Program-made: the position numbers and the translations under genes
Notes under the pieces: model-generated
Databases searched by the model: none
What the model was told of the DNA's origin: nothing
What the model saw: the letters and a program-made list of their open reading frames with translations, nothing else
Part shown: positions 11,316 to 23,535 of the stretch, one piece after another
Position numbering within the stretch: position 1 is the first letter of the stretch
How the letters are laid out: each line of letters opens with the position of its first letter
DNA from: Blakeslea trispora
Lineage: Eukaryota > Mucoromycota > Mucoromycetes > Mucorales > Choanephoraceae
Length of the DNA: 64,000 nt
Assembly (NCBI GenBank): GCA_025331445.1
Contig: JAIWNE010000023.1
Location: forward strand, 298,351 to 362,350
Reading direction: 5' to 3'

Positions 11316-12787
11316 CAATTAAGGTCTAGGAAAGGAGGGGGTTTTTATAATATATATATATATACACAAATAACAAAAAAAGAAAATCTATACACAAGGG
11401 CTATGTTATTATATATAAAAAAAAAAAAAGAGAGAGAGAAAAAAAAAAGAGTGAAAAAGAGAAAAAAATAAAATAAAATCTAAAAAAAAAAGAAACTCCT
11501 TAACCAAAAAAAGAATTGACACCAATCTAAAACGTGTATTGTACAAGAAATATGATATAAAAAAAAAAATCCGACTCACAAAAAATACCGCCACTACAAA
11601 ACTGACAGATAAAAAAAAATTCGCAAGGCAATAGATTTGGCTTATTGTTCCCTTGACTTGATTCTTTAGCCCTGCATTGATGGATTTGATCTTTCTATTT
11701 TTCTTATTATTACTTGAAATACTCTGTTTGGAGAGAGGGGCTATTTTTTTATCCCCCCCCCCCCCTCGAAATTGATTTTGCCCAACAGTAATGGCGTAAT
11801 CTCTCTTTCTTCTCTCTCTTACTCGTGTCTAATATGACTAACAATTATTAAAATAATAGCATAAGGAATCATAGACACGCTTTTATGTTTTCTTTTGTTG
11901 GTTAAAATGATCCAGATAGACAGTAAAAAAAAAGAAAATTGTTATTTGACTAAAAGAGGATCAACAAGATATATTTTCTACAATCACAATTGTATTCATG
12001 CTTATAACGGGTCACAGAAACCTTTTACAGCACACATCTCCGATAACCAAGCTTATGTCTTTTAGCCCGTTCTTCACTTCCTTCCTCATCATAAAGAGTG
12101 AACAAGAATTAAATTAATTATCAATTAACTTTTTTTTTTTTTTTGTCTTTCTTTCACTTTGAAACTCATTTATTTCATTAAAACAAAAGGCTTGTACCCT
12201 TTTAGGTGTCTCTTGATGATGTCCCCCCGAAAAAAACAGAAAGATATTGTCCCCTCTTTTTTTACCTTCAATAACTCACAGTGATCCCTGCTATGTTTAA
12301 AAAACAAGCAACACTCCTTTCGAAACGTTGTTCTTGAGCTATAAAGCTTGTTTACCAATCTGAGTCTGAGCAAATTGTCAATAAAGATCAAGACAACAGT
12401 TTATACTAGAGCCATTGGATGAAAACCTTTTGCACATTTATGCTCCAAAAGAAAAAAAAAAAAAAAGAGAGTAGGCATAAGCTCAGTCCTAATGAGCTAA
12501 TTGTGTCTATGCTTACCAAACGAATAATTGGTTTGTGCACTGAGACAGAGAGAACATACCATATATAAAAAAATGGGCTGAATTGAATTTCATGCGAATC
12601 ATGAAGGGGGAGGGGAAGAAAAGGGGGAGAAAGGAGGGGTCTGAGTAGGAAAAAAAAAAGGACTCGAACATGCTATCTTTCTTTCTTTCTCTTTCTGTGT
12701 TACACTTTTCTCTTTTTTTTTTTTTCTTGTTTAATAATCTTACCTTCCTTCCTTTCTTTTAAATAACAGGGTAAGCTTTTTATCTCT
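11316..12787. other. Divergent intergenic/promoter region, low complexity
   Basis: 1.47 kb between the Iml2-like gene (minus) and the acidic-protein gene (plus), so it should hold both promoters. It shows a (TA)n tract near 11348-11364, long A runs at 11418-11490, and a C run of about 12 at 11754-11765. C/T-rich tracts lie just before 12788. No gene or RNA was recognised. Confidence 0.6.
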
Positions 12788-13702
12788 ATGCCGTTCTTTC
12801 AGTCAAAACAAACAATATCACTTTCCGAAGAAAGCACAAGACCTTCCTTGAAGCGTTCTCGATGGTCTTTTCCTTGTTGTGGTCCTGTTTCGTTTCTAAC
12901 TTCTCAAGAAGGTGTTATTCAACTACCAGACGACTCCGATTCAGAAGACCAACCTACACCTGTTCCTTCATCAACAGGTTATCAAGGTTTATCAGCACCT
13001 TCCACCACGACTTCCACCACAACCACCAACGTCTTTCTGCAACACCAAAACCATCTATCTCGAAACCCTTTTGCTAGAGCACCTTCAAGGTCAGAAGAAG
13101 ATGAACCTAGAGTTTCTCAAGAACCAGTAAAATATGATCTCCCCCCCCAAAAGCAAACGATTTCTTACACTCACCCCTTTTTTTTTTCTTGATAGAATGA
13201 GACTTTTGTTACAGAAACAGTATTAGAAGAAGAACAAGATGAACAGGAAGAAGAGTTGGCTGATATTAGTACATTTGATGCATCCAAATATGAAGATCAA
13301 CCTGATTGGACAGAAGTAAATGAAGAAGAAGAGTCTCTAGTAGTAGATACATTACCCACCAGTAGTGATACCCCACCAAAGAAAGTAGTAGAGGAAAAAG
13401 TACCACAGATTGAAGTGTTGCATCATTTACCTTTGACACGACTCTCAAAAGAAATACCTCCTGCTCTGATTCATGAACATCATCCACCTTCCATGTATGG
13501 CGAGCAACCCGTTCTGTCTCCCTCCTCAAATAAAATAACCACAGAGAGTACCGAGAGCGAACCTGTAGATCGGTCAAACAATCGGTTTTCTATGCCTCAA
13601 GAAGTTCTCGAACAAGAACGTCAGTCTAGCTTGGATCTGGAAGGAAGCTCGGATGATCCATTGTCGGCTCATTCAAATGATCAACACACTTCTCCTTTCT
13701 AG
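12788..13702 (+). CDS. Acidic, intrinsically disordered hypothetical protein
   Basis: Two exons, 12788-13126 and 13196-13702, 281 residues. The intron runs from GTAAAATATG to CTTGATAG in phase 0. I do not recognise a family. Residues 1-40 are basic/Ser-rich and end in WSFPCCGPVSFLTS, then comes an acidic patch PDDSDSEDQPTP, a Ser/Thr tract, and after the intron a strongly acidic stretch (EEEQDEQEEELADIS). The C-terminal half is Ser/Glu/Pro-rich with no predicted membrane segment. The composition suggests a disordered regulatory protein with many possible phosphorylation sites (inference). A C/T-rich leader of the sort common before fungal start codons lies just upstream. Confidence 0.7.
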
Positions 13703-13887
13703 GGTTTTATAGGAATTTTGTCCATATGTTAAAGAAACAAGTCTTTTTATTTTCTACCAAACGATTCCATTGATAATAAAAAAAAACTTATTGGTTACCC
13801 CAAACAACAAAAGATAATAATAATAATAAAAAAAAAAATAGAATTGCGCTTTATGTATATAGTACAGATGAAAGGACTTTTTTTTGT

Positions 13888-15206
13888 TTAATCTCTACGT
13901 CTACTGCTTTTATGCCTTGAAGAATCTCTGGATCGACTACGATGACGTCTACTGCTACTACTGCTATGACTTCGTCGACTACTGTTACTACTACTACAAT
14001 CTGTACTTCGACTTCTTCTTCTTCTTTTACTACTACTACTACTAGAGTGACGATCATCTCGATCACTATATCGTCTATGATTATTATCGTCATCATCATA
14101 TCTTTTGTGTGAAGATCGACTGCTCGCTCTACTGCCATTCTGATCGTCTAAGGCATCATCTATCTTTCTCTTGGAAATCTTTTTAAACAAGCTGGTGTCT
14201 TTATACTCATAAGCAGCACGCTTATGTTTTGCTTTTTCTCGCTGACTTTGTCCCTCAGATTCTTCTGGTTTAGCACCTAACCCAAGTAAGGCTTCTCTCT
14301 GTTTCACAGGTGGAGGAGGAGGAGCACTTTTTTTTTTTTTAAAAGGAAAGAGGTGTTAGCCTATAAGTAATGGATAACCGCAAATGAACTTACGGTGAAT
14401 TCTTTCTGTTCCGACCAATTCCTTCACCTTCATTCCAACCTAAACCTCGAAGTAAGGCAGCACCAAACTCTTCCACAGGGATGTTTTCATAGTCTTCCAT
14501 GGTTGTTTCATCAGGTCTGTTAACCACATCGTTTCTAAAGACAGCTGCTTCATCCATAGCAATTACTTTTTTCGGACCGTCGTCTTTGTCTTCGTCTGCC
14601 TGACCCAGTGATTCTAACGACAGATAAAAAAAAAAAAGAGGTTTTATAAAAGCAAGACACAATGTTGCTTTCATCAGCTCTCGTTACCTTTCAAAATGGC
14701 ATCTACTGCTCGTTCTTCCAAGGTCTTTTCAACAGGTGGTTCAGTTGCTATGGTCATGGTAGTCGTAGTAGTAGTGATGGCTTCCTCAAAAGTCTTTTCT
14801 GAATTAGCTGTTTCGCTAACAGTCTTTTTCTGTATCTGTAAACCAAAGAGAGCATTACTCTGATCTAATATTTCGGGTTTTGATGCTTCTGTTTGTGGTT
14901 GTCGAGTAGGTAGGAATCGTTCCTTGTTTTGCTTGGTTGTTGTACGCCAATCTGTATTTGGTAAAGGTGAGATGCTCAATGGTTTTATCTCTTGTTTTGG
15001 TTCAGCTCTTGTAAAAAAAAAAGAGAATGAGTGATGTTTCAATAGGATACTTTTCTGACTCACTCTTTGATTTGGTTATCTTCAATACCCAAAACGCGCT
15101 CATCTCTCACTCTTTCTTCATCATCGTCTTCATCGCCAAAAATAGCACGTTTGTTTTCGAATTTGGGTCGATGAGCTCTTGACTGAAGAGGTAGTCGAGA
15201 AGACAT
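13888..15206 (-). CDS. SPP2: Spp2/GPKOW-type G-patch splicing protein
   Basis: Four exons: 15206-15064, 15007-14688, 14613-14394 and 14326-13888, 373 residues. The diagnostic part is in exon 3: MEDYENIPVEEFGAALLRG followed by LGWNEGEGIGRNRK. This is the Spp2/MOS2-type G-patch that binds and activates the DEAH helicase Prp2 in the spliceosome (known for the family). Before it lies an acidic segment, and after it AP followed by five prolines and LLGLGAKP. The C-terminus is a long RS/SR-rich tail (RRHRSRSRD, SSRHKSSRRRD) of the sort that localises splicing factors to the nucleus. All four splice junctions keep frame. It is divergent from PTH1 with 77 bases between the start codons. Confidence 0.9.
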
Positions 15207-15283
15207 GATGGCTATTTTTTTTTTAAAGAAAAGAGGATAATTAAAAAAAAAAAAAGTTGCTTTATTTTCTCTCTTGTTTTTAA
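15207..15283. promoter_or_regulatory. 77-base shared divergent promoter SPP2/PTH1
   Basis: The ATG of the G-patch gene (15206, minus) and the ATG of the peptidyl-tRNA hydrolase gene (15284, plus) are separated by only 77 bases. These are made of A/T runs and a TTGCTTTATTTTC segment. Both transcripts must therefore start inside or very near this strip, or within each other's leader. No canonical TATA box is evident. Confidence 0.6.
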
Positions 15284-16040
15284 ATGACAAGCACACGCAT
15301 TTTGGTAAAAATAGAAACAATAAATAGAATGAACAAAATGAAATAAAGAGATTACCATTGATCCTTTCCTAAGCTTGTTGGTTTAGGAAATAAACCACTG
15401 CCCAATACGAGGCATAATGTGGGCATGATGGCACTGGATGCCATTGCTCGATCCCTTCAACTTACCTGGTCACATTATCCTTCTTGGAAATCCGATGTAA
15501 CAGAAACAAGAATATGGCATCAGTCCAACAATGAAACACAAGAGTATATTGTGACTTTACTGAAACCTCGAAAACTAATGAACGTGAGTGGATCATGTGT
15601 AGCTCAAGCAGGTAGAGTAACAATACTATTTTTTTCTTTTTCTTGATTCTAAAGGACAACCACTAGTCAAAGATCTTTCTTTTTTACCCGAGAACATCCA
15701 TGTGTTTCATGACGATATGCAACGGGATCTAGGTAAAGTAAGTTTGAAGGCAAGTGGATCAGCCAATGGCCATAATGGCATCAAGTCAGTCATCGATCAT
15801 CTCAAAACCCACCAATTTAATCGGGTTCGTATCGGTATTGGTCGACCACCAGCGGACGATCGTTCTCAGAGTGTTGTGTCTGACTTTGTTCTTGGTCAGT
15901 TTACCTCAGTAGAGCTGGATAAGCTTGAGACGTTGGTGTATCCCTTATGGACAAGTCAGCATGGACTTGAACTTTTGTGTCATAAAAGACTTTTGGTAAA
16001 ACTACCCAAACTAGAAAATATAAAAGTTCCGCGCACCTAG
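15284..16040 (+). CDS. PTH1: Peptidyl-tRNA hydrolase, bacterial type (Pth)
   Basis: Three exons, 15284-15304 (a 21-base first exon), 15374-15611 and 15655-16040, giving 214 residues. The tiny first exon supplies MTSTRIL, joined to LVGLGN and then PLPNTRHNVGMMALDAIA; the His after TR is the catalytic base of the family. Downstream come HDDMQRDLGKVSLKASGSAN, GHNGIKSVIDHL and IGIGRPP, all Pth landmarks. The enzyme releases peptides from stalled peptidyl-tRNA, in fungi probably in mitochondria. No strong targeting peptide is visible with this start, so location is uncertain. Without the small first exon the frame is closed by a TGA just upstream of exon 2. Confidence 0.92.
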
Positions 16041-16269
16041 GGTTGTGCAGCCAAGGCTTTTTTGTCAAGTGTTTACATAGGTGTTTAAATAGCCAATGGT
16101 ATTTGAGCGTTTTGGTGCCTGAAGATAAATTTTGTTGTTGTTGTTACTTTTTGTTGGAATTTTTTTTTATAGGTTTATGAATCGCACATCAAAAGAGTAG
16201 CGTGCTAAAAGAATGTGTTGGTTATCAAAGACGTTTCATTTTAGAAATCACAATACACTCAGCAAATGA

Positions 16270-16740
16270 GGTGCCTTGACAAACAAAGGCCCAATGAGAG
16301 GCCCCCAAATGGCCCTCAAGGTGACTGCACATCGTAGGCGGAAAGGCGTTGATGAGATCTGTTGAGGAATCTAGAGAGACCAAAGGGCGGCCACAATAAG
16401 GTCAGCCCGAAACTCTAAGTGAGGCTATTGAGTGTAAAGGAATGAGCTTCCATAAGGACAACTTCCTAGGACATTTCATTCATCAGTGTTCTATCGTCTC
16501 CAAGGAGGCCCGAGCAGAAAATGGCAAGAAGCCTGAAGATCGGAACGAAAGAGGGCAATAGACTTTTGTGAGCAAACTTTGTTATAAATCACCCTAAACC
16601 AGAGAGACCTGCACTCTGAAGCCATAGGTATGGACCAAAAGGACTTTTAGGTTTCCAAAGAGATGCCGCTAGTAGCAGAAGGAAGGACGAGAAAAGAGAC
16701 ATGCGGAATCCCAGGTGTAGATAATATGGGTTATAAATCA
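16270..16740 (-). pseudogene. Degenerate LINE 3'-end fragment
   Basis: Reading the minus strand gives SECRSLWFRVIYNKVCSQKS, IALFRSDLQASCHF and, after a frame change, SLETIEHLM with a following CPRKLSLWKLIPL. This parallels the C-terminal part of the LINE at 23.7-26.3 kb, which has ECRSMWYRIVYDKF and then SCSFCNVSFECRSHLLVICP. It is therefore a third LINE relic, inverted relative to the other two and heavily mutated. GC content is locally higher than in the surrounding DNA. Confidence 0.6.
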
Positions 16741-16879
16741 AAGAATCAATGAGACAGAAAGTACTTTGATAACCCTTTTTTTTTTCTTTTAAAAGTAGAA
16801 TATGTGTCGTGTTTGGTCATATACAGAAGCCAGAACGACTTATAGAATCGGAAATTCAATTAATCATTACCAAAGATTA

Positions 16880-18219
16880 CAGTGGCACAAGGTTTTGTTT
16901 CGGACAATCAAAAAATTATTTATCTTCTTTCTTGATCACTACTTCAATAAACCTTTTGTTACCCATCTAAAACTACTCTAATCTCAAAATGCCTAAAGTT
17001 ACAAGCACTACTAAGCGTGATCCTTACAACGAGCGCAAAGACGAGAAATATTGGGGAGTTTTCTATCTCAATCGCGCCGGTCATTCTCAGCGTGAGATAG
17101 CTGAGCTTGTTGAACTACCTCTTTCGACTGTGAACAGTATCATTGCTCGCATCAATAAAAAAGACTCACCTCTGCCTCGCACCTCTTCTGGAGCACCTAT
17201 GAAAGTCGATGAAAGAGATTTGAGACACTTGCGGTCCATAGTGACCAAGAATCCTTTCTTGAGCTTTGATGGTGTCAAGCATGAATTGGAGAAATTTGGT
17301 GTCAACGTCTGTAGGGCGACAGTTATCGAATATCTCCATAGTATGGGTTTCGGTTCTCACTACGCCAAGAAGAAGCCTGCGTTGACATCACAGCACAAGC
17401 AAAAAAAAAACGCTTGGAATGGGCCCAGAATCATGTCCATTGGTCCACTGATCAATGGGCCAGTGTCATTTGGTCAGATGAGTCTCGTTATGAGATAGAA
17501 GGACATCGCGGCGGCCTGAGAGTCATTAGACAGCAAGGCCAAGCCTACAAAGAGGAGCTCACAGTTCCTACCAAAAAGTTTGGTGATGCTGTGGGGTTGT
17601 TTTTGGAGAGGTGGAGCGGGGCCTCTTGTGTTTGTGGATGGCTCAGTAGACTCTGAGCGATACATCCAAATTTTGGCTGATCACTTCCAGCCATGGCTCT
17701 TGGATCTTCAAGCCAAGGAAGACAGAACCTTCACTTTCCAAGAAGACGGCGCTACATGCCATACTGCTGCTGCTACTCGTGCTTGGAAGACTAGGCATAT
17801 GATCAATGGCTTTGAGTTCTGGCCTGCACAAAGCCCAGACTTAAATCCCATTGAGCATTTGTGGTGGGCTCTTGAGTTGAGGATTGAGAGTAGACGACAT
17901 ACAGTCCAAAATGCTGCCCAGTTGAAGGAGCTTTTGCTAGAAGCATGGAACGAGATCAGCCATGATCTTTTCATGCGTCTTGTTGACAGTATGAAGGATA
18001 GGTGGCAGGCTGTAATTGATGCCGAAGGCGGCCCTACCAGATATTAAATAAAATTTTTTTATCTGTATAATCTAAAAGTAGACATGTTAAGGATTCTTTG
18101 ACAAAAGTTTGATGAGCTCAGGTGTGGATATGCATGATAAGGATCACTATGGATTCATATGTCTTGTATGCGGAGTTTTTTATTTAAAGAAGTGTCCGAA
18201 ACAAAACCTTGTGCCACTG
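16880..18219 (+). mobile_element. Tc1/mariner element #1 inside repeat R
   Basis: Terminal inverted repeats start CAGTGGCACAAGGTTTTGTT at the left, and the same sequence reads inward from 18219. About 27 bases match exactly, and TA is duplicated on both sides (16878-16879 and 18220-18221). Length 1,340 bases. It carries one transposase gene in plus orientation. It interrupts repeat R near that repeat's left end. Confidence 0.9.
16989..18047 (+). pseudogene. Tc1-family transposase with two frameshifts
   Basis: N-terminal helix-turn-helix region (REIAELVELPLSTVNSIIAR) followed by a second HTH. The DDE catalytic domain has IWSDESRYEI for the first Asp, FQEDGATCHTA for the second, and SPDLNPIEHLWW for the third acidic residue. 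The frame breaks twice. The first break is at a run of ten A at about 17400-17410, where KQK...RLEWAQNH should continue. The second is near 17580, where FG and VMLWGCFWRGG are out of frame. Without these two small indels the protein would be full-length. It ends at a TAA just before the right inverted repeat. Confidence 0.88.
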
Positions 18220-18492
18220 TAAGTCAAGAGATTAAACAAGATTAAAGAGAGGGTTTTATTCAGTGCAAGGATGGGATGTCAATATAATTCTGAGTGTCGA
18301 CACAAGTTCTCTCGGAATTTGTTGAGACCACGAATACAAAATAAGACTGTGTAATATGTGCTTAATCTTCTTTTATTTTAATGTCAGCGAAACAATAAAA
18401 TTCTATTCTAATTGTATAATTGTAATTTTGATCTTCTTTTTCGCTCTCCTGGTCATTACCGCTTTGATTTTAGAATTTCAAAAAGTTTCAAA

Positions 18493-19728
<1,236 letters not shown>

Positions 19729-19739
19729 TATCCTGCTCC

Positions 19740-21659
19740 GTGGTGGGAGGAAGATTGTCCAGGTACCTTTCCGGCTGGACAACCATCTGCAAGAACGACT
19801 GGATGCTCTCCGTAATTCGAGACGGTTTCCAAATAACCTTTCACTCGTCTCCTCCTACCACAACAACCGGAAAGCCAGTGGTCTGCTTCGATCCCAAACA
19901 GGAACAACTGCTTTCTCAGGAGAATTCATCTCTCCTAGACAAATGCGCCATCGAAGTGGTCTCACCACACCAACAACAAACACCGGGATTTTACAGCTCC
20001 ATGTTCGTCATCCCGAAGAAGACAGGCGGATCACGGCCAGTCTTCAACCTCAAGGCCCTGAACCGATATGTAGTGTGTCCAACATTCAAGATGGAAACAA
20101 TCAACGACATATCTCGTCTTATACACCCTCAGGATTGGATGACATCTATCGACCTTTCGGATGCTTTCCTTCACATACCAGTTCATCCTTGCTCTCGACG
20201 TTTTCTCCGTTTTGTATGGAAAGGGGTTTGTTACCAGTTCAAAACAACTCCCTTTGGCCTATCCGTAGTCCCCTTCCTGTTCACGAAACTCACCAAGTCG
20301 ATAATGCATTGGGCTCGTTCACTAAATATACGTCTCAGTATGTACTTGGACGACTTAATCATCATTTCTTCTTCCAAAGAACAAGCCAAACAGCACACAT
20401 CGCTGGTTCTGAACAAGCTTCAGAAAATCGGTTGGCTTGTAAACCTGAAGAAGTCCGTCCTCGAACCAACACAGACGTTAGAGCACCTAGGCTTCGTGCT
20501 GAACACCACAACCATGACGGCCAACCTTTCAACCAAGAAGCTGCGCGATTTGGGTCGATCGATTGCGCAGGTGCTTCGTCGTCCTGTCCAACCTCCTCGG
20601 GTCATACTGAGTCTGACGATGCGAATTCAATCAGCCACATTTGCTCTTGTCCCTGCTCGACTGTACACTCGGTGTCTACTACAGTTAACAACCACTTCGG
20701 TTCAAGACAAGAAGGATTGGGATGTGCCTGTTCCACTACCACCTGCCTGTATAAAGGAATTGGAATGGTGGAAGGCCAATCTACATCTTTGGAATGGTCG
20801 CAGCATCTTACCTCAGACTCCAGAACAGACTATTTATGTCGATGCCAGCGACACTGGCTGGGGCTGCTTTGCACCCATCGAGAACAAGTCACCGCTTCTG
20901 GCGCACGGCTACTGGACGCACGAGGAGGCCAACATGTCCATCAACTGGAGGGAGTTAAAGGCAGCTCAACTAGCTCTTCAAACCTTCCCAGGATTGATGA
21001 ATATGACGGTGATGATCCGGACGGACAACACGACGTCACTGTCGTACATCAACAAGCAAGGCGGAACCAAGTCCCTCCCTCTTCTACAACTGGCCATTCA
21101 ACTATGGAAGTGGTGCCTTCAACGAGGGATTCTTTTGATTGCTCAACACATCCCGGGGGTATACAATCAAACAGCCGATTACGAGTCTCGCCGCTTCTTC
21201 CTCAAGAACCAATGGCAAATTCACCCTTGGATCTTCAGATATTTGGACGCACAATGGTGCCCACATTGTACAGACCTCTTCGCCGATCGAACTACCAACC
21301 TCCTTCCAAGGTACGTATCGTGGATGGCCGATCCGGGATCCATTTGGACGGACGCCTTTACGATGGATTGGAGCCAGCTATCGAGCCCATATATGAACCC
21401 ACCATGGAATCTGATAGGTCGCTGCCTAGCCAAGATCGTCCACGATCAAGTTCCCTCCGCGACCATAGTCGTTCCACATTGGACTCAAGCAATCTGGTAT
21501 CCACTCCTGCTCCAACTGAGCATCGCTCCTCCCCTTCTGCTACCACAGGATTGCGTACTGCTCAAGACCCCTTCGACGCCACATCCATTACACAATCCGA
21601 GCTGGAGGCTCTCCGCGTGGCAGCTATCAGGTCTAGGTTCAACGCCACTACTACCTTAA
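19740..21659 (+). CDS. DIRS reverse transcriptase-RNase H-methyltransferase
   Basis: 639 codons. RT core: FVIPKKTGGSRPVFNLKALN, WMTSIDLSDAFLHIPVHP, TPFGLSVVPFLFTKL, MYLDDLIII (the YLDD catalytic motif) and LEHLGFVLN. RNase H follows with YVDASDTGWGCF, INWRELKAA, IRTDNTTSLSYINKQGG and NQTADYESRR. The C-terminal part contains YMNPPWNLIGRCL. NPPW matches the [DN]PP[YW] motif of the adenine-methyltransferase-like domain carried by many DIRS elements. All catalytic acidic residues I can identify are present. The ORF opens 12 bases after the Gag-like stop in another frame, so its translation start is uncertain (reinitiation or a downstream Met). Confidence 0.9.
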   Translation: MVGGRLSRYLSGWTTICKNDWMLSVIRDGFQITFHSSPPTTTTGKPVVCFDPKQEQLLSQENSSLLDKCAIEVVSPHQQQTPGFYSSMFVIPKKTGGSRPVFNLKALNRYVVCPTFKMETINDISRLIHPQDWMTSIDLSDAFLHIPVHPCSRRFLRFVWKGVCYQFKTTPFGLSVVPFLFTKLTKSIMHWARSLNIRLSMYLDDLIIISSSKEQAKQHTSLVLNKLQKIGWLVNLKKSVLEPTQTLEHLGFVLNTTTMTANLSTKKLRDLGRSIAQVLRRPVQPPRVILSLTMRIQSATFALVPARLYTRCLLQLTTTSVQDKKDWDVPVPLPPACIKELEWWKANLHLWNGRSILPQTPEQTIYVDASDTGWGCFAPIENKSPLLAHGYWTHEEANMSINWRELKAAQLALQTFPGLMNMTVMIRTDNTTSLSYINKQGGTKSLPLLQLAIQLWKWCLQRGILLIAQHIPGVYNQTADYESRRFFLKNQWQIHPWIFRYLDAQWCPHCTDLFADRTTNLLPRYVSWMADPGSIWTDAFTMDWSQLSSPYMNPPWNLIGRCLAKIVHDQVPSATIVVPHWTQAIWYPLLLQLSIAPPLLLPQDCVLLKTPSTPHPLHNPSWRLSAWQLSGLGSTPLLP

Positions 21660-22642
21660 ACACCTCCACTAAGGAACTTATGGTTGGATCACTCCTCGCT
21701 AATACTGCTACCAACCGATCTTATATGCCTGCTCAACGTCTCTTTGTTTTGTGGGCTCATCATCTGTCGATCGATGTCAACAAGTTCCATGCCAATGACC
21801 CAATCAATTTTTTGAGTGATCTTCACCGTTTCAAGAAATATCAGGTGGCCACGCTCCTTCTGGCCCGTTCCGCGGTTACTCATTTCCATGTTGATCCTCA
21901 TTCTATTTCTTCCTGTAGCGATATTAGTCAATACTTGAACAGATTGAAGTCATTAGCTCCTTCGATTCGTCTTCATCGGCCAACTATTGACCTGACTCCC
22001 ACTTTCAATGCCTTGCGATCTGAAGACCTTACTACTATGGCTTTTGCTCCCTTGCAACGGAAACTTGCTTTCTTACTGGCTTTCGTATGCTTTCTAAGGC
22101 CGTCGGATTTGGATCGAATCCCCTTTGATTCCATCGCTGTACAGGACAACCAAACTCTGACCTTTGATGTCTTCAGTCCGAAAGAAAAACGGGGTCATCG
22201 TCGAATCATTAAGTCCTTCTCTGTCAAGGCGCATACCGATCCTCGATTGTGTCCTATCGCCGCTTACCAAGCTCTGGTTCCTCTTCGCGCAAGACACCAT
22301 TCCTCCTGTTCGGTTCTATTTGTGAATACTATTTCACCCTCCTCCCCTCTGGCTACTCGTACCATTGGTGTTTGGTTGAAACACTACCTGCGGTTATCTA
22401 CTACAGATGTTCGGGTTTCTGTTCGTTCCCTTGCTTCCTCCTTGGCTCTCCGTGCCGGTATCCCCAAAGAAGATATTGTCACCATGGGTAATTGGTCTGG
22501 GTCCCAAGTGTTCGAAAACCACTATCGACGGGAACAGATGAGTCAGTTCGATTTCACCAACTCTCTTTTGTCCGGTTCTACTGAGGATATCGAAGTAGAT
22601 GATCAATTTTTTGATGCGGTTGAATATATTAACTCTGAATAA
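21490..22642 (+). CDS. DIRS tyrosine recombinase
   Basis: The frame is open far upstream, but the protein-like part begins near 21490 and overlaps the RT 3' end. The first good Met is at about 21679. An N-terminal core-binding region (SELEALRVAAIRSRF, TKELMVGSLLANTATNRSYM) leads to the catalytic domain: FVCFLRPSDLDRI (first Arg), DVFSPKEKRGHRR (Lys), DVRVSVRSLASSLALRAGI (second Arg box), MGNWSGSQVFENHYRRE (catalytic Tyr). The position usually held by His in the HxxR box is Val here. Predicted role: integrating circular element DNA without a target duplication. Confidence 0.88.
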
Positions 22643-22790
22643 GCACATATTACACAGTCTTATTTTGTATTCGTGGTCTCAACAAATTCTGAGAGAACTT
22701 GTTTCGACACTCAGAATTGCCTTTTAGACAATTAGAATACAAAATAAGACTGTGTAATAGGCCCTCCTCTCCCACCCTTTTGGCTCGCTA
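22643..22790. repeat. DIRS internal complementary region
   Basis: Contains the complement of the element's left end (TCTCAACAAATTCTGAGAGA, then CGACACTCAGAATT) joined to the complement of its right end (GCCTTTTAGACAATTAGAAT). The junction at AATT, near 22724, marks where circularised element ends would meet. This is the expected DIRS arrangement. Confidence 0.85.
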
Positions 22791-23282
22791 ATCAGATCAA
22801 AATTACAATTATACAATTAGAATAGAATTTTATTATTTCGTTGACATTAAAATAAAAGAAGATTAAGCACATATTACACAGTCTTATTTTGTATTCTAAT
22901 TGTCTAAAAGGCAAGTTATGTTTGGTAACACAGAACAAGATCTGTATTTGATTTAGTAATATATCGAATATTATATGATGTATGTTCAATACGATACATC
23001 ACTGAGACATAATCACAAAGGGCTTGTCTATCGTTATCACCTAATCTAAACTGATCTAAACATCCAACGAAACAAGTGAACAAGTATGAAACAGTTATGC
23101 CTGATATATTGAAACACTTATTAAGATTAAACATATCTTGTCGAGCATTATTATTATCTCTCCAAGATACAAATCAAGTAAACAATATATCTCCACTTTA
23201 TTCAAGGCGGGGAATGAAATCTGGCTACAGCCATCTTTGAATTAAGGTGACCAGTCATCCTAGTAGGAAAACTGCTCATACA

Positions 23283-23535
23283 TGTTATAGAACGGTCCTA
23301 ATCTCTTGATTATCTTATATTTAAATATCCCTTTAACCTCCACAAGAGGTGGTCACCCAATGTATTACGAATCTCCTAATTAGGAATCCTCAACTATTAT
23401 CCCTGTAGCAATTAGACGTGTATTATATATCCTTCTTCTCTCTCTGAAGTTTTAATAAAGCTACCAACAGTCTCAAAAAGTACTCAATAGTCTTTATTAT
23501 ACATTCTCATACAAAAGTATACACGTTACATAACA
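23283..23535. mobile_element. Solo LTR (family B), 253 bases, TSD ATACA
   Basis: Starts TGTTATAGAACGG and ends GTTACATAACA, flanked by the 5-base direct repeat ATACA (23278-23282 and 23536-23540). The second R copy (28.8-29.7 kb) has a single ATACA at the same place and no insert, an empty-site comparison that proves the boundaries. Orientation is not certain. Confidence 0.93.

Noticed and set aside
12170..12391. 73-codon minus-strand frame in the promoter region
   Set aside because: No motif, ordinary AT-rich intergenic composition, and it lies in a divergent promoter interval.
13851..14138. Val/Ile/Glu-rich minus-strand frame
   Set aside because: Other-frame reading of the RS-rich tail of the Spp2-type protein.
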